Positions 46,801 through 59,660 are shown, counted from the first letter of the stretch. The stretch: 64,000 nt of DNA from Epiperipatus broadwayi (GCA_028023455.1 JAQFVV010000071.1:5784650-5848649), one strand, 5' to 3'. The notes: generated by a model from the sequence alone, not told the origin. A program made the numbers and translations.

Positions 46801-49298
46801 TTGTGTACATTTAAATATATTTGAGGTAAAACAATGTTCAGTTCCAATCAGAATCATGATCTTTTTCTCAGGAATTGGCTCAATGTTAACCATTTCAGTA
46901 TATGTCATTGAGCTGTTGTTTGATACAGAATAAAATAATGATGATGAAAAATTGGTCAAACCCTCACTATCTATCAATTGTTGGTTTTGTCTTCGTTCTT
47001 ATTTTAACATATCAGAATATATTCTTCTAACAAACAAGTTTTCTTCCCCCCTCTCTACTTGTTCCTCCCTCTCTTCCTCCCCCCCCCCTTTCTTTTTCTT
47101 CATAGTATAATTAAAAATAATTGAAAAAAGAATTAACCTGTAGGTATTTTAAAATGAAAATACATAGCTGTATTACTCCAAGAATTTGAGCTAAATCAAG
47201 CCACTATGAAAATGTATTTTTAAACCAAATATATATAATATTCTAACTTAACAGCACTGAGTTAACTTTCAGCGACTTCTCACCAAAATCATAGTGCAAA
47301 ATTAATTAATTAACAATGCTGGGAGCAGGCTGAATATATAGTTTATAAAATATACAAATTATTGCAATGAGAATATAAAGGTCAGATGTTCCATTCTTTT
47401 AACAAAGGAACAAAAGACTCCCTCCTGTTGATTGAATTCGGGTCTCTTGCAATAACCCACACTTCCCTGAACTTTCTCTTACAATCCCCTCTCTCTGTGC
47501 AGATGGTCTTAATAATAGAAGGGTCCTATAGGAAGCTCATGCTCCAGGAAAATTGACATATTGCCAGTCTTGTTTTGCCTTTTACTTGGTGATTCTCACA
47601 GATCTATTAGCTTAAGACTTCCCATAGGATTCGAATTTAGGAACAAAGGAATTCAAAAGAATGTTTTTAAAAATAATTTATTAAATTGTAGTATATTTTT
47701 AAAAAGTTTTTTTCAAAAGTTCCTTATAGGGGATTGTATTTTTCTCATTCTGCTCACTTTACATTATGGAAAAATTTTAAAAACCTTACATAATTTTGTA
47801 ATGTTTTAATCACTTTTATTAAATGAGTAAATACTCTAATTATACTCAAGATTCATAGTGTAATAAATTGTTTTAGATGACCTACATTTACATTTTAAAT
47901 GGAATATAAATTCACCAATATATATTGAAATAGGTTCTTAGGCACCTTAATTACCATCTAATAATAGTAAAATGAAGCTTAGAGTGTTTTGATTGGTCAG
48001 ATAAGTGTTGATTTCATGCACATATTACAAAAACATTATTAAAAACATTCTTACTATAGATAAGCAGTATTGCATTGCTCTGAGAATCAAACCTATAGTT
48101 TTTTATAATCTTATCACATACTATTTATTAATTATGTTTACACACAAAAAGTATGGTTTCACACCGCGCATTATAAACTCCAAATTACAGCTGTACTACT
48201 TTATTAATAGGTGTGGAGTCATTATTTCTATCAACTACTTTCTGGATTCTATATGTGGTGAAATGTATAACATTTTTAACTTTTTAGGGTACTTAGGTAT
48301 TAGTCCTGCATGTGTAATCTTGCAATGATGTCAAATTGAAAGCAAATAAACCCTGCAATGTTATCCGATCTTGTGTGAAAATGGTTTTATCAATGTGTCT
48401 TTTTTTTATAATATTTAGACATTTTCAATTATTGTCCAGATTTTTTTCTGACAACAGCCATTGCATTGTTGATTTCAATTGCATATTTATTTCATATTCA
48501 TATCAATACAGAAACTGGGGTTTACACATAATCCAGAAACTAGGGTAACACACAAAATATTGAGAGACTGTGGGATTCTGTAAAATGCCAAAATAAGCAG
48601 CAGTGAGAGACAGCAAGAAAAAAAACTTCAACTCATATCTGGTGGAATTTTTGTGGTGTAGATTACACAAAAATAATGATGCATTCATTTCCATACTCAA
48701 TGATATAAAAGAAATTTTTGTGCCAAGTCTTATAATTTATATTTCTTTATTTTTGTGTATTTTTTTTCTTTTTTTTTTGTTTTCTTTCTTTAAAAAAATG
48801 TTTATTAGCATTTCTGTGGAAAATCCTGGTATACTCTGTGCAATCACGTGCTCAATAAAACTCCATCAGGGGGGGGGTAGTTCAAATCTCCATTTTGTGT
48901 GGTAAAAGTAAATGTCAAATTGCTTGCTTCAACATGACAATTCCTGTTATATATTACATGGTAAGTAGTGTATATGTATATTTTATGTGTTTTAATAAAT
49001 AATATTTAAAAAAATTATAATTTAGTGATTGTTTTGTGCATATTTACAGTAACATTATTTTGCATAATGACGTCATTTATTTAAGATTGCAAATCAATTT
49101 TTTTTTTGGTTTAAAATGTTGTTCTTAATATCAATTTATACATTGTTATACATTTTAAAGTTGTTAGTGTAAAAATTGTTTATATTTACATATGGCAAAT
49201 CAATATTTTTAAAAAGTCTTTTTAATATCCATTTTTTTTCTCAAAATTTGTTTTAAAATGCTCTTTTTAATATTATTTTTTATACTTTTAGTTATTTT
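46801..49298. other. AT-rich DNA; polypyrimidine tract inside
   Basis: 47040-47103 is an almost pure pyrimidine strand (CT and C runs), a possible triplex-forming tract. Frames at 47561, 48005, 48336 and 48603 show no domain and are not called. Confidence 0.45.
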
Positions 49299-49300
49299 TA

Positions 49301-49562
49301 GTCCTGAAACACAGAGCATGTATTAGACCTGCTGCACCTTTTCACATTCATATAAACCTGCCAATAACTTGTAAATCTTGCAAAAACATCATGTACAAGA
49401 TCCATATACATGTTACTTTTTTGCAAATTTTGCTAAAAATATCATGTACAAGATCTGTGTACACATTATTTTTGACAGGTCACAAGATTACAAAGTTATC
49501 ATTAGATTGATACAAATGTGAAAAGGTGCAGCAGTTCTATTACCTTCTCTGTGTTGCAGGAC
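49301..49562. mobile_element. Palindromic MITE, 262 bp, TA target site
   Basis: The ends GTCCTGAAACACAGAG (49301-49316) and CTCTGTGTTGCAGGAC (49547-49562) are inverted repeats continuing through CTGCTGCACCTTTTCACATT and its complement. TA lies outside each end. The inner part holds ATCATGTACAAGATC twice in direct orientation. No frame. Confidence 0.88.
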
Positions 49563-51209
49563 TAATACTCAAGTATTCTTTTCACTGCAAATATTTTATT
49601 GTTCTCCTGGTGAAACTTTTTATGAGCTTTCAACTTTTGATTTTAGTATCAAATTATTATTATATATCAGCATTCAATAAATTGAACTTGGTTTGGTAGT
49701 AATATACATTTTCAAATGAAAAAATTCTTATTTGAACTTTGCAGATATTGAAAAAGTGAGATTGTAATGATAACAAAAGGCTTTCATCATTGAACATTTG
49801 GCAAAGCAGAGTAACTTCAGAAATGAATAAAATCTTTTTAATTGAAATTTATTTTCAAAATGAAAAAGAAAAAATATTAATGTCTGATAAGTCTATCAGT
49901 GGAATGATACTTTAAAATATTAAAATTGTTTTCAACATTTTAAAATATTTTAAATTATCATAATAAAGTATCTGCCATGATGGATTAGTTATAATTTTTA
50001 TAAGATGGGGTGATTAGAATATTTTCTTTATTAATGTTATGCTATAAATTATTTATTTTTAAAAATAAAACATATGTGTGTAAAATAATAGTATACTAAT
50101 GTATACTTTTGATTTGTAATAAGCCTTAATAAACTTCATAAAAAATAACATTTTACTTATTCTAAATATGTTCTCAATATAGTTTTATAAATACTGTGAA
50201 TATTCATTACAAAGTAAGAAATCAATCATAGATAAGCAGCATTAAAACTCCGATATTGCCACTATTCTACTATACTGCCCTCTTTTGATTTTTTTTTAAT
50301 TAAAAAAAATTAAATATTTTAAATATAGGTGAGTTTGACAAATAATACAAAATATCTTAATAAATAGCTGTATAAATAAAATAAAAATATGATTACAGCA
50401 ATTTTTCTAGATTTCTTGGACTGAAATCTCCCATGCTGATATTCTGTATGATTAACCATGCCTAAGAAATTATTGATGCATTCAGTATGATAAACCTTCA
50501 AGCTCTTTGAATGATTTCATTATTATCCTTTGTTTAAGAATGGTCTATAGAGAATCAATAATATTTAAATATGATTATTAAGAAAATTCCAGTGATTATT
50601 TAATTGTGTGGATAGGGGTGATTATCGTTATAAAACATCTTGTCTAAAAGCACTATTATGACTCCATATAAAGTAATGAATGCACCAATAAGAATATAAT
50701 ATGGATATCCACATCATTATAGTTCCACTGCATAAATAGCATATTTCAGTCTAATTGATAGATGTTTGTTAGCAATCATCAGACACATAAATATTTGATC
50801 ATGTGATAATCTTCTCATTGTTTATTGTCTTGTTCTCATGCTTGTGACAGCAAGATAATTTTCATATGGCAAATCAGTGGGTTTAAGTCGAAAACTGGCC
50901 AGTGAAAAGTTGTTAGTAATAACCTATACAGTAATATATTCCACTATGATTTTTTTTATAATGTCCATTTTTCTATCAATAAACACAGGTTTCTGAAATA
51001 TTTGGCTTTGATTATTCTCTGATTATATAGTTTATGAAGTCATCAGGCTTAAGAGTTATTCATTTTAAAACATTAAATAATATCTGGACACCACTCTTTC
51101 ACTAATCAGGTATTAACAATTTGACACATTGTGAACTGAAATGTCTAATCTCTGCTGTATTAAAAGTTTATGAAACTGACATCAAATCTTTATCTTTGTT
51201 CCACAACTA
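49563..51209. other. AT-rich DNA without recognised feature
   Basis: Nothing identifiable. Confidence 0.4.
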
Positions 51210-51213
51210 TTAA

Positions 51214-52216
51214 CCCTTCAGGCGGTGATTATATCATTCGCCGCAGGAGGTAAAACTCAAAGCTGTTAATTGGCCAATTCACAAACTGATGTATCAATTT
51301 TTCAAAAGATATTGACCGTTTATTAAATATATTCACTTTAGTTTCGTTTGTAAAAAGTATATTACTAATTTGTCAGATTATGAAAGTGAACGTAAGTTTG
51401 TTTAAAAATAAATTTTGATTTATAATTTAAAAAAATTATGATGACGGCTGAAATGAAAAGAAACGTCAATGATCAATTCCACATTATGATTTCTACTTCC
51501 CACTTTGCAATAAATAAATAATTTTTGCTAAAATTTTAACTATTTTTGTAAAATAATATTTATTTTTAGCATATTATATGAAAATAATTTGTATTTCATT
51601 TGTATTTCATCAAAAAATACTTTAAAATGCTCTAAAACATTCGTTTATCATTTTGATTACGGCTGAAATGAAAAGAAACGTCAATGATCAATTCCACGTT
51701 ATGATTTCTACTTCCCACTTTGCAATAATTCTTGCTAAAATCTTAACTATTTTTGTAAAATACTATTTATTTTTAGCATATTATATGAAAATAATTTGTA
51801 TTTCATCAAAAAATACTTTAAAATGCTCTAAAACATTCGTTTATCATTTTCAAAATAAAACAAAAACCGTTCGTAACTCTTTACTTTTTGGCAGCCATAT
51901 AAAAATTTTAACAGCCAATAAGATTCAAGAACAGATGGTGAGAAGGCGGTGCTTTCCATTTTCTTTTGTTTACAAAATTTCAACAGCCAATAAGATTCAA
52001 GAAAAGATGTGAGAAGGCGGTGCTTTTGTTTTGTTTGACATAAATGGTCATTTTATTGATTTTTTACTTGTAAAATAATTCAATAGATGGCAGCATCTTA
52101 TAGAACTTTTTTTCTTCTAAAAAATGATGTCAAAACCGTAAACGTAGTACAAAATCTAAGCGATTTACAGTGATGTCAAGTTTCCTCGTTTAAAACCGAG
52201 CCGATCAGGTGAAAGA
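51214..52216. mobile_element. TTAA-flanked non-autonomous element, copy 2 (piggyBac-like candidate)
   Basis: TTAA at 51210-51213 and 52217-52220. The ends CCCTTCAGGCGG and, reversed from the right, TCTTTCACCTGATCGG, are loosely inverted. Inside are two tandem duplications: a 215-bp unit (ACGGCTGAAATGAAAAGAAA at 51444 and 51659) and a 72-bp unit (ACAGCCAATAAGATTCAAGA at 51911 and 51983). TTAA targets and C-rich ends recall piggyBac, but no transposase is present. Homologous to 39566-40450. Confidence 0.55.
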
Positions 52217-52237
52217 TTAATGTTTTAATCTACTTAA

Positions 52238-52512
52238 ACATCACATGATAATAGCTTACACAATGCTGTTCAGCAGCAATTTTTATTTTTCTGACTATAT
52301 TTGTGCCACCTAGTGTAAGCCTTAATAATCAATAGATTCAAAAGTTCCAAATGCACTGCTTTAAAATCCAAAACTTTTCACTGATAAAAACAAAAAGCTA
52401 GAAACCAGTCTGATTGGATATTGTATAAATCAGCACTGGGTAAAGATTTTTAAGCACTACTGTCTGGCATCTACTGATTATTAAAGCTAACACTAGGTGG
52501 CATAATAATGAT
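52238..52512. mobile_element. Fold-back element (family F1)
   Basis: TGCCACCTAGTGTAAGC (52304) pairs with GCTAACACTAGGTGGCA (52485). Outer AACATCACATGATAAT as in other F1 copies. The central module CTAGAAACCAGTCTGATTGG is shared with 54402-54710. Confidence 0.75.
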
Positions 52513-52929
52513 GAGTAAAAAAAGAATTTTCTGCTATTATTAAGTTTTCTCAGTAAATATATATATATATGTATTCAGTATTTAGTTTTAGCTCATCTCT
52601 AAAACTGTTAAGTACTAAATAGACGATTGGTAGTTGAGTTCTTTCTTATATAAACAAGATGACAAACTATACTTATTGATTACAATTAGATTAAGTAAGT
52701 TACATTTATGATACAATCAGATTTAAATATTTTAAGTTTGATTATTAGAATATTATAAAGAATGAAAAAAAAAGTATTGATTACCTTTAATTAAATTAAT
52801 CAGTGCAACACTTTGATAACTATTGATCAAAAGTTAATCTTGTATTTAGTAAATAGATAAATTTGAACAATTATGGTGGTCAATGCAGGGTGCTTTAGCA
52901 TGTCTGATATAAAAAATATTTAACCATTA

Positions 52930-53175
52930 AAACATCACATGACCACCATTTCTTTTTTTGCACACACTACTAAAATAGTAGCAATTCTCTCCATACAATA
53001 GTGCCACCTAGTACAAGATATAATAACCAACAGATGTCAGAAAGTTTGTGCATTTATCCAATATCTGACCTTAGATAAGATTTGAATGCACAAACATTCT
53101 GATATCTATTGATTACTAGATCTTGACCTAGGTGGCACTACTGTATAGAGAGAGTTGCTACTATAAAAGATATTT
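52930..53175. mobile_element. Fold-back element (family F1)
   Basis: AGTAGCAATTCTCTCCATAC pairs with GTATAGAGAGAGTTGCTACT; TAGTGCCACCTAGT with CTAGGTGGCACTA; AAGTTTGTGCATT with AATGCACAAACATT. Preceded by AACATCACATGACCACC. Confidence 0.85.
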
Positions 53176-53320
53176 GTTAATTTGGACAAGGCAAATCTAA
53201 AACTTTCCAAGCGCTAGATTTATGAAAGACAGTTAGTGTGTTTCTTACAAGTACTAACATCAAATATCACTTAATGCTCTACTAGCAATTAAAAAATATA
53301 ATAAAAATTTATTTAACACT

Positions 53321-53487
53321 ACAATTCTAGCCAAAACATCAAATATTTTACCAAATTTTTTTCACAATCATGGTTTCATCTATTAACAAACAGACCTCTT
53401 TGTTAAGAAATAGACCTATTTCTTAATAGATGAAACCAAAGTTGTGGAAAAGTTTTGGTAAAATTTTCTTGATTTGGCTAGTATTGT
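53321..53487. mobile_element. Palindromic MITE, 167 bp
   Basis: Ends ACAATTCTAGCCAAAACATC / GATTTGGCTAGTATTGT, middle GGTTTCATCTATTAA / TTAATAGATGAAACC. ACT flanks both sides (possible 3-bp TSD). Unlike F1-F4. Confidence 0.85.
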
Positions 53488-53499
53488 ACTGATATAATA

Positions 53500-53835
53500 T
53501 AATGAAGTTGCTAATAGCTTTAAACAAGCTTTCTGATAATAGATGTCTGAAAATTTCAGATTTTCTACTTAATAGTTAAGTATTGGATAAATGCTGGGTT
53601 TGAGTTTGTATTTTGAATCTAGGGTCTGAATGTTCTAGTGCCTCACTGATGAGAGCCATTAGCTCAAAACTGGTTTGGAGATAGGGATAATTCTAAATAG
53701 TGATTTTAAATGCTTTCTCTTGTGTATTTTATTGAAAGGTTTGTTTAGAGCTATTAGCATGTTCCTTACATTATATTTGCAAATACAAGCTAATTAAGTC
53801 ATGTGATGTATGACTTGGTTTCCTTACTATTGTAA
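53500..53835. mobile_element. Repeat of fold-back family F3, one arm
   Basis: GTCTGAAAATTTCAG, GGGTCTGAATGTTCTAGTGC, CACTGATGAGAGCCATTAGC and GTCATGTGATGTATGACTTG in the same order as the right arm of 26502-27086. The partner arm is absent. Confidence 0.7.
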
Positions 53836-54401
53836 TGATATATGGATTTCTATTTTATACAAAAATAAGAATAATATGTTTTTAAAAATCACAGTTTGTG
53901 AAATTAATTTGAGATTATAAAAAAAAAAATCAATATACAAATATTTTAAGAAATTTAAATTTTTTGTTTTCTCATTTTGATATCTGTTAACTTATTAACA
54001 TCTTTATAATAGAACATTTTTAGAATATCCTTTATGTACAGCACTTCCAATGTGTTAAGCATTAAACCAATAAACATGGCAATATGTATAGAGAGTTTTG
54101 CCTGTTTTAATAGCGTTAAGTATTTGTTACTGAATAAATACAGAAAATGGCTGCTCTCTTTCAGTATTGCTCATTGGTAATAAAAAAACAAAATTATTCC
54201 AGTATTAAAAAATGTGGGTATAATTTTATTGTTGTTTATAAAATTCCAGTTTTTCAGAAACAATGACAACATTATGAGCCTTACTTAATGCAACAAACTC
54301 TTTCATTTCTATTTTCAATTCAATATTTATGACTTTGTATAAATTTTTTAATGTAAGTTTTATAATCACATGATCCCCATTTCTAATGTTTGCTCAAGCT
54401 G

Positions 54402-54710
54402 TTAAAACAGGCCAAACTCTTCCGTACAATAGTGCCACTCAGTGCAAGCCAGAGTAATCAATGGATGCAAGGTTTGTGCTTAAATCCCTATCTAGTGCCT
54501 ACTCATCCAATATCCCCAGACTAGTTTCTAACTTGTGACTTTGAGAGCACTGCACACTCCCTGATAAAAGTCACAAGCTAGAAACTAGTCTGGGATATTG
54601 GATGAGTAGGCACTAGATAGAGATTTTATGCACAAACCTTCTTGCATCCATTGATTACTCTGACTTGCACTGAATGGCGCTACTGTATAATAAGTTTTGC
54701 CTGTTTTAAA
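54402..54710. mobile_element. Fold-back element (family F1), best-preserved long copy
   Basis: The arms match almost end to end: TTAAAACAGGCCAAACTCTT / TAAGTTTTGCCTGTTTTAA, GTAATCAATGGATGCAAG / CTTGCATCCATTGATTAC, CCAGACTAGTTTCTA / TAGAAACTAGTCTGG. A solo arm of the same kind lies at 54075-54115. Confidence 0.9.
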
Positions 54711-56704
54711 TTTTATAATGAATGAATGCTTCTTCATAATAATCATATATAAATTTAAATTTACTGTTTTATCTTTATATATACCACCCAAATATGATGT
54801 TGGTGTTGTCGTAAATATTATTATTAGTATATATTTTTTAATTAAATTTAGAAGTTCAAGTCAATGGGTTTATTTACTTTTATCCAGTAATGGCAAATGC
54901 CTCTGTGCAGGTTTACGTTTTCAGTGAGTCCTAGGCATGAGCCTATTTTCTCTAATTGTAAACATGGTCCTAGTGATATACCCTTTTAAAAATGTAATAT
55001 TATTATTGTGATGTTTCTGATACTTTAACAAACTTGCATGTTATATATGACTTGCTTTATTAATTATTTTAACAAACTTATATATATATATATATATATA
55101 GATATATAATGGGAAATGTTTGAAAAGACATAAAATGTAGGTATCTCACACCCCACAACAAAAGGAAGAGGGTCAGCTTCCCAAACATATTACTTAAATT
55201 TGTTTTAAGACTTCAATAGTTATAATTATAATATATATATATTGCAATGGTTTTTCAATTTTAAAACGAACAACTTGTGTAAGGTTGGTGTAGTGAAAAT
55301 TACACTGCAGAAGTATCCATTATTGGATAATCTCTAGTCTAATGAATGACTAATAAAAATTATTAATGCATAATAACTTATCTTAAACATGTTTTTAATC
55401 ACAATTATTTAAAACAATTTATTAATAATGTTTATTGTTGAATTGTGATAAAATTATTGACGAATTTGCTGAATCAAAAATCTGAAGCTTCGTTATTAAA
55501 AATATACATTAGGAAATTCATTTATTAAATAAAATTGTATTTTTTTTATTACTGATACAAATAAAGATTGGTGCATTGTGTATATTTATTTCAAATACAA
55601 ACACTGTTACAAGGAATACATAGGGAAGTAATGCATAAAGAGATACAAGGTTGACTACCTGGGTAACTGGCTTCTTGGTGCCTACTGCCGTTGACAATGA
55701 TTTGTGCAGACTACTAGCATATATCTAGAAATTATTCGAATTAAATATGATGCAAAGATTGGCTAATAGAAAATTTTGAATTACCTATATTCGATTGTTT
55801 TTTTACACTTTCAGAAAATATTATTTTCTTCTAAGGTTCCAAAAGCAAAATCTACAAACGTGTATGTGCAAAATATATTTATATTTACTTAGGTCCCACC
55901 TTATTTTTAAAAGGATTTAATAACTTGCCTATGTTATTATCTTTTTTAATCAAAAACTAATTCTAAAATTGAAGATAATAAGTTTACTTATTATGTATCA
56001 AGCTTAATCTCAATCTTCAAAGTTTGTTGACTTATTTTCAAAATAACTCAAAAAAAATAAACGGGGGGGGGGGGGTAGTTTAAGAAAAACATCTCACTTT
56101 GATATTTCATTTTATAGTTATCAATATTTCACAGCGAAAAAAAAACGATTTACATAAAAAATAATGGTATTAAAAAAAGACTGATTGTTTGTTTGTTTGT
56201 TTTTTATTTAAAATAAAATCTTATGGGAAATTAAAAATTAATACTGCAAGTTAAAAATTTATAAATAATTAAAAACTGCCTTATATTATATACTATTCTT
56301 TCCTCTTTTTTGTAATACTAGGCTATTAACTGAAGGATGTATAGAAAGAATGTTTATAGATAAGTAGTATGGCTACTACTAGGAGTGTGTTTCTGATATA
56401 TTAAAATTAATACCACGAACATCTGATCTATATAATTCCCTTTTCCGTTTGACTATTTAATACGATTAAGTTGAGAATTGCATAAATCTTGTATTATCCA
56501 TGTATATTGTTAACTAATTTTATTTTCTCAAACTGTCCAGTACATCAAACTTATAATCAGTTTAAAGACTTGATAAAAGTTAATTTTAAAAATAGAATTT
56601 AAAAAAAGATTTATTCAAGTAAAGGCGTAATTTAATAAAATCTCTTCCTAGCTATATTGACAAGTTTTCGTTTTAAAATAGATTCAAGTATATAAAAATT
56701 ATTA
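54711..56704. other. AT-rich DNA; one-arm F4 copy and a G run
   Basis: 55283-55365 repeats the right end of family F4 (see 44722). 56063-56075 is a run of about 13 G. Otherwise nothing identifiable. Confidence 0.45.
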
Positions 56705-57600
56705 TTAATATCTAACGGCGCAATATAAAAGCATTAGAAAAGTTTCATCTAAGGATGCTTTAGAGCAGCGGTTCTAAACCTGTGGGTCACGACCCCTTTG
56801 CGGGTCGAACAGCCTTTTCACAGGGATCGCCTAAAACCATTGGAAAACACAGTTATGAAGTAACAACAAAAATAATTTTAAGGTTGGGGGTCACCACAAC
56901 ATAAGAAACTGTATTAAAGGGTCGCTGCATTCGGAAGGTTGAGAACCATTGCTTTAGAGAAATTAATAATAAATACGACAAGAGTAAGGTTAAAATAAAT
57001 TCGTTTATTAATCTGCTGAGATATCTTTCAATACAGAATGTCCATTTCAAAGCATAACTGGTAGATAATTAGCAGAGTGTGATAGTAAATCCGATCATAA
57101 AAGAGATCATGAAAACAATCAAATTGTTCTTCAGATTACTGATATGATATGATTGACAGTTGTAAAATCGCATCTTCATTGGATTGGATATTTCCTAAAA
57201 AGGTATTTTATGGTGTAACTTTTGCATGGATTTCATAGGAGTGATAGACCATGTCTTCATTATAAGGATTATCTCAATGTTATTCTAATGAAGTGGAATG
57301 TCAATCGTTTCCATTAGGAAGACATGGCAGAGAATGGAATTCAGAGGAGAGCCACAATTAGATCTGGTGTTGAAATATTTCAGAAAGAAAAGTTTTCTGG
57401 TGAAGAAATTAAAAGGTAATATTGGAAATGTGAAGTAAACAGAAAAATTGATCATCATATTCTACATGTGGACTTATTTGTGTTTCACAAATTGGTTTAT
57501 ATATTCATCTCAATACTCATTTCTAGGGTAGTTTTTTGTCCTCCTTTCTTTGGGGGAAGGGGTGATGGCCATATTCATTTATAAGCAGTTGTTTTATTAA
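56705..57600 (+). pseudogene. LINE (C2H2-tailed family), C-terminal part, interrupted by SPIN
   Basis: QYKSIRKVSSKDAL (56722-56765) corresponds to the RRHARKLNHFHxxCLR region. After the SPIN insertion come HLHWIGYFLKRYFM (about 57175-57215), matching the LRWxGHVxRM-LPKRLFYG block, then NGIQRRATIRSGVEIFQKEK (57335-57393), the W-R-x-V-x-x-G-A block. The same block is WRATIKQDIEVFQKK in the 27195 LINE, and the 3' region (57420-57590) also matches 31560-31760. Many stops. Confidence 0.85.
56766..56951 (+). mobile_element. SPIN-type hAT miniature element with 8-bp TSD
   Basis: CAGCGGTTCTAAACCTGTGG at the left and AGGTTGAGAACCATTG at the right are hAT terminal inverted repeats. CTTTAGAG flanks both ends (56758-56765, 56952-56959), an 8-bp duplication as hAT elements make. 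The interior GGGTCACGACCCC, TTTCACAGGGATCGCC, CCATTGGAAAACAC and GGTTGGGGGTCACCACAAC agrees, as I remember it, with the SPIN (space invader) non-autonomous consensus over most of its length. 186 bp, no frame. Mobilised by a SPIN transposase in trans. Confidence 0.88.
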
Positions 57601-58373
57601 ATAATACAAATTTGATAAATTTATAAATTTTTTGAAATAGGAAACTATGATTTTGATATGATTGTATTAACTTAAATTTGGATAATAAAAGAAGACCTAC
57701 TGTGTAGTATTGAATGGTATAATTCTATTATTTATTGACAAAAAGATCTATAGAATTTATGATATTTTATAAATCACATTTTGTCACAATTCATTCAATT
57801 CCAAAAAAAAATATTAATGAATATATTGTATTTACTCTATTAAATTTTTAGCAAAGACATTTACTATCTTGGCTCTGTAAAGATCATGCCAGAAACAAAT
57901 ATCTGAATTTATAAATGGATTAAGATGGTTTGTTAAGGGTATAAACTTGGCTCTTGTCAATAATATCAATATTATATTAGTTCATCCTAATCAAAGATGT
58001 TCTCAATTATTTGAAACTTTTTTTTTTTGGTTTTTGGCAATATATTGTTCAATGTACTCACATTAGTTGTTCATTGTCTCTACTTGACCATGTGTTTATA
58101 AAAAATAGTATTCTTTAATAACTTTCGCTGTTAAAAGAAAATACACTTTTACTATTAAAACACACAGTTGAGAAAAAATATATTTTAGGACAAAAATTTA
58201 ATGTTTTTATATAATATAGAAAAATATCTTTCATACATTTAGAAAAATATTATGTTCTTGGACTATAAACAATGGATATGTCGAATTTTTAAAAAAAAAT
58301 AATTGGCATATTGTAAAATATCCTCTCTGCCCAATTCTTTTGACAAGCAAGGATTGATAAAGATCAAATTAAA
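57601..58373. other. AT-rich DNA without recognised feature
   Basis: Nothing identifiable. Confidence 0.4.
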
Positions 58374-58404
58374 TTATTATTATTAGTAGTAGTAGTAGTA
58401 GCAA

Positions 58405-58439
<35 letters not shown>

Positions 58440-58535
58440 ATAATAATAATAATAGTAGTAGTAGTAGTAGTAGTAATAATAATAGTAGTAGTAGTAGTAG
58501 TAGTAATAATAATAATAGTAGTAGTAGTAGTAGTA

Positions 58536-58574
<39 letters not shown>

Positions 58575-58576
58575 GC

Positions 58577-58623
<47 letters not shown>

Positions 58624-58722
58624 TGGTGGTGGTGGTGGTGGTAGTGGTGGTGGTGGTGGTGGTGGTGGTAGTGGTGGTGGTGGTGGTAGTGGTGGTGGTG
58701 GTGGTGGTGGTAGTAGTAGTGG
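58374..58722. repeat. Compound trinucleotide repeat (TAG/TAA/TGG)n
   Basis: Alternating (TAG)n and (TAA)n blocks to about 58615, then (GGT)n with TAG interruptions. The long Leu/Pro frame on the minus strand is a by-product. Confidence 0.97.
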
Positions 58723-59299
58723 TAAATACAAAGTCTTGTATTTATTATAAGGTCTCATAGAAATGTTCGCCTTGCCTAAATTTAGTGTTGTTGTAGTATC
58801 AAATTCTGGTTCTAAGGTCCTAGTATCATTTTTTTTTATTTTGTCACTTCAGTACTGAAACTTCTTATGAACTCCCAAACAACAAAACCATTCAATTATT
58901 TTTTTATTTTGTGAAAATATTTCTCAATTTCTAATTACACTCAACCATGCAATATTTGGTTGATAAATAAGTATCTAGATATGGTTATTCAGCAAATAAA
59001 CAATGATGGAAAAGTGCTTCAGCTCTCACTATTTGGCATTGGACAAACCTAATGGGTACTGTCTTCTCCTTCACTGTTATTGCATATGTGATGTGATGTA
59101 CTGTAGCTTCTCCTTAAACAAAATCAAGAATCTCTCAGCAAGTATGCCCAGAGAAACCTGGTAGCCACTTTATTTTCCATTCCCCAGTCTAAGTTTTCCC
59201 ATATTCTGCTCCATCCCATTTCCACAACCTAATCTCTATATACTCTATGGCCTTTATATTTAAATCCCCCTTATCTTTTACCTATTTTCAATTTAATGT
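58723..59299. other. Non-coding DNA without recognised feature
   Basis: Nothing identifiable. Confidence 0.4.
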
Positions 59300-59660
59300 A
59301 TGTTTAACAGACATGTAAATAATTTTACAGCTTATCAAATATCTAGCACAAGGAATATAAACCTATTTAAGGAAAAAACAAGTACAATTGCATTGCTAAA
59401 ATAATTCACAAGCTAGATTCTAAAGAATCACTAAAGAACAACTTGTGATTAACACCCACTTTTTATATCAATGCTAATCTGCAAACTCTTTTAAATGATT
59501 TTTAGGAGAGCATCTGACAAAAATAGATCACATAGATATAACAAAGTGGGTATTATTTACAAGCTCTTTTAAATTGTCTTTGGAGATCTAGCTTGTGAAT
59601 TGCCTTTGTCTTTGTTCAGTGAATAAGCCTGTTACCATATGTAAATTACTTCAAAAAAAA
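59300..59660. mobile_element. Fold-back repeat (family F2), copy 2
   Basis: GCTTATCAAATATCTAGCAC and AATTCACAAGCTAGATTCT in the left half; GGAGATCTAGCTTGTGAATT in the right half as its inverse; AAACTCTTTTAAAT / ATTTAAAAGAG-like inner words. Same order as 46240-46590. Confidence 0.7.

Noticed and set aside
48005-48905. Cluster of frames of 70-107 codons
   Set aside because: Low-complexity composition, no domain, no splice-consistent pattern; length is within chance for this base composition.
51653-52012. 119-codon frame
   Set aside because: Lies across the tandem duplications of the TTAA element; no transposase motif.
58369-58758. Leu/Pro-rich minus-strand frame
   Set aside because: By-product of the trinucleotide repeat.
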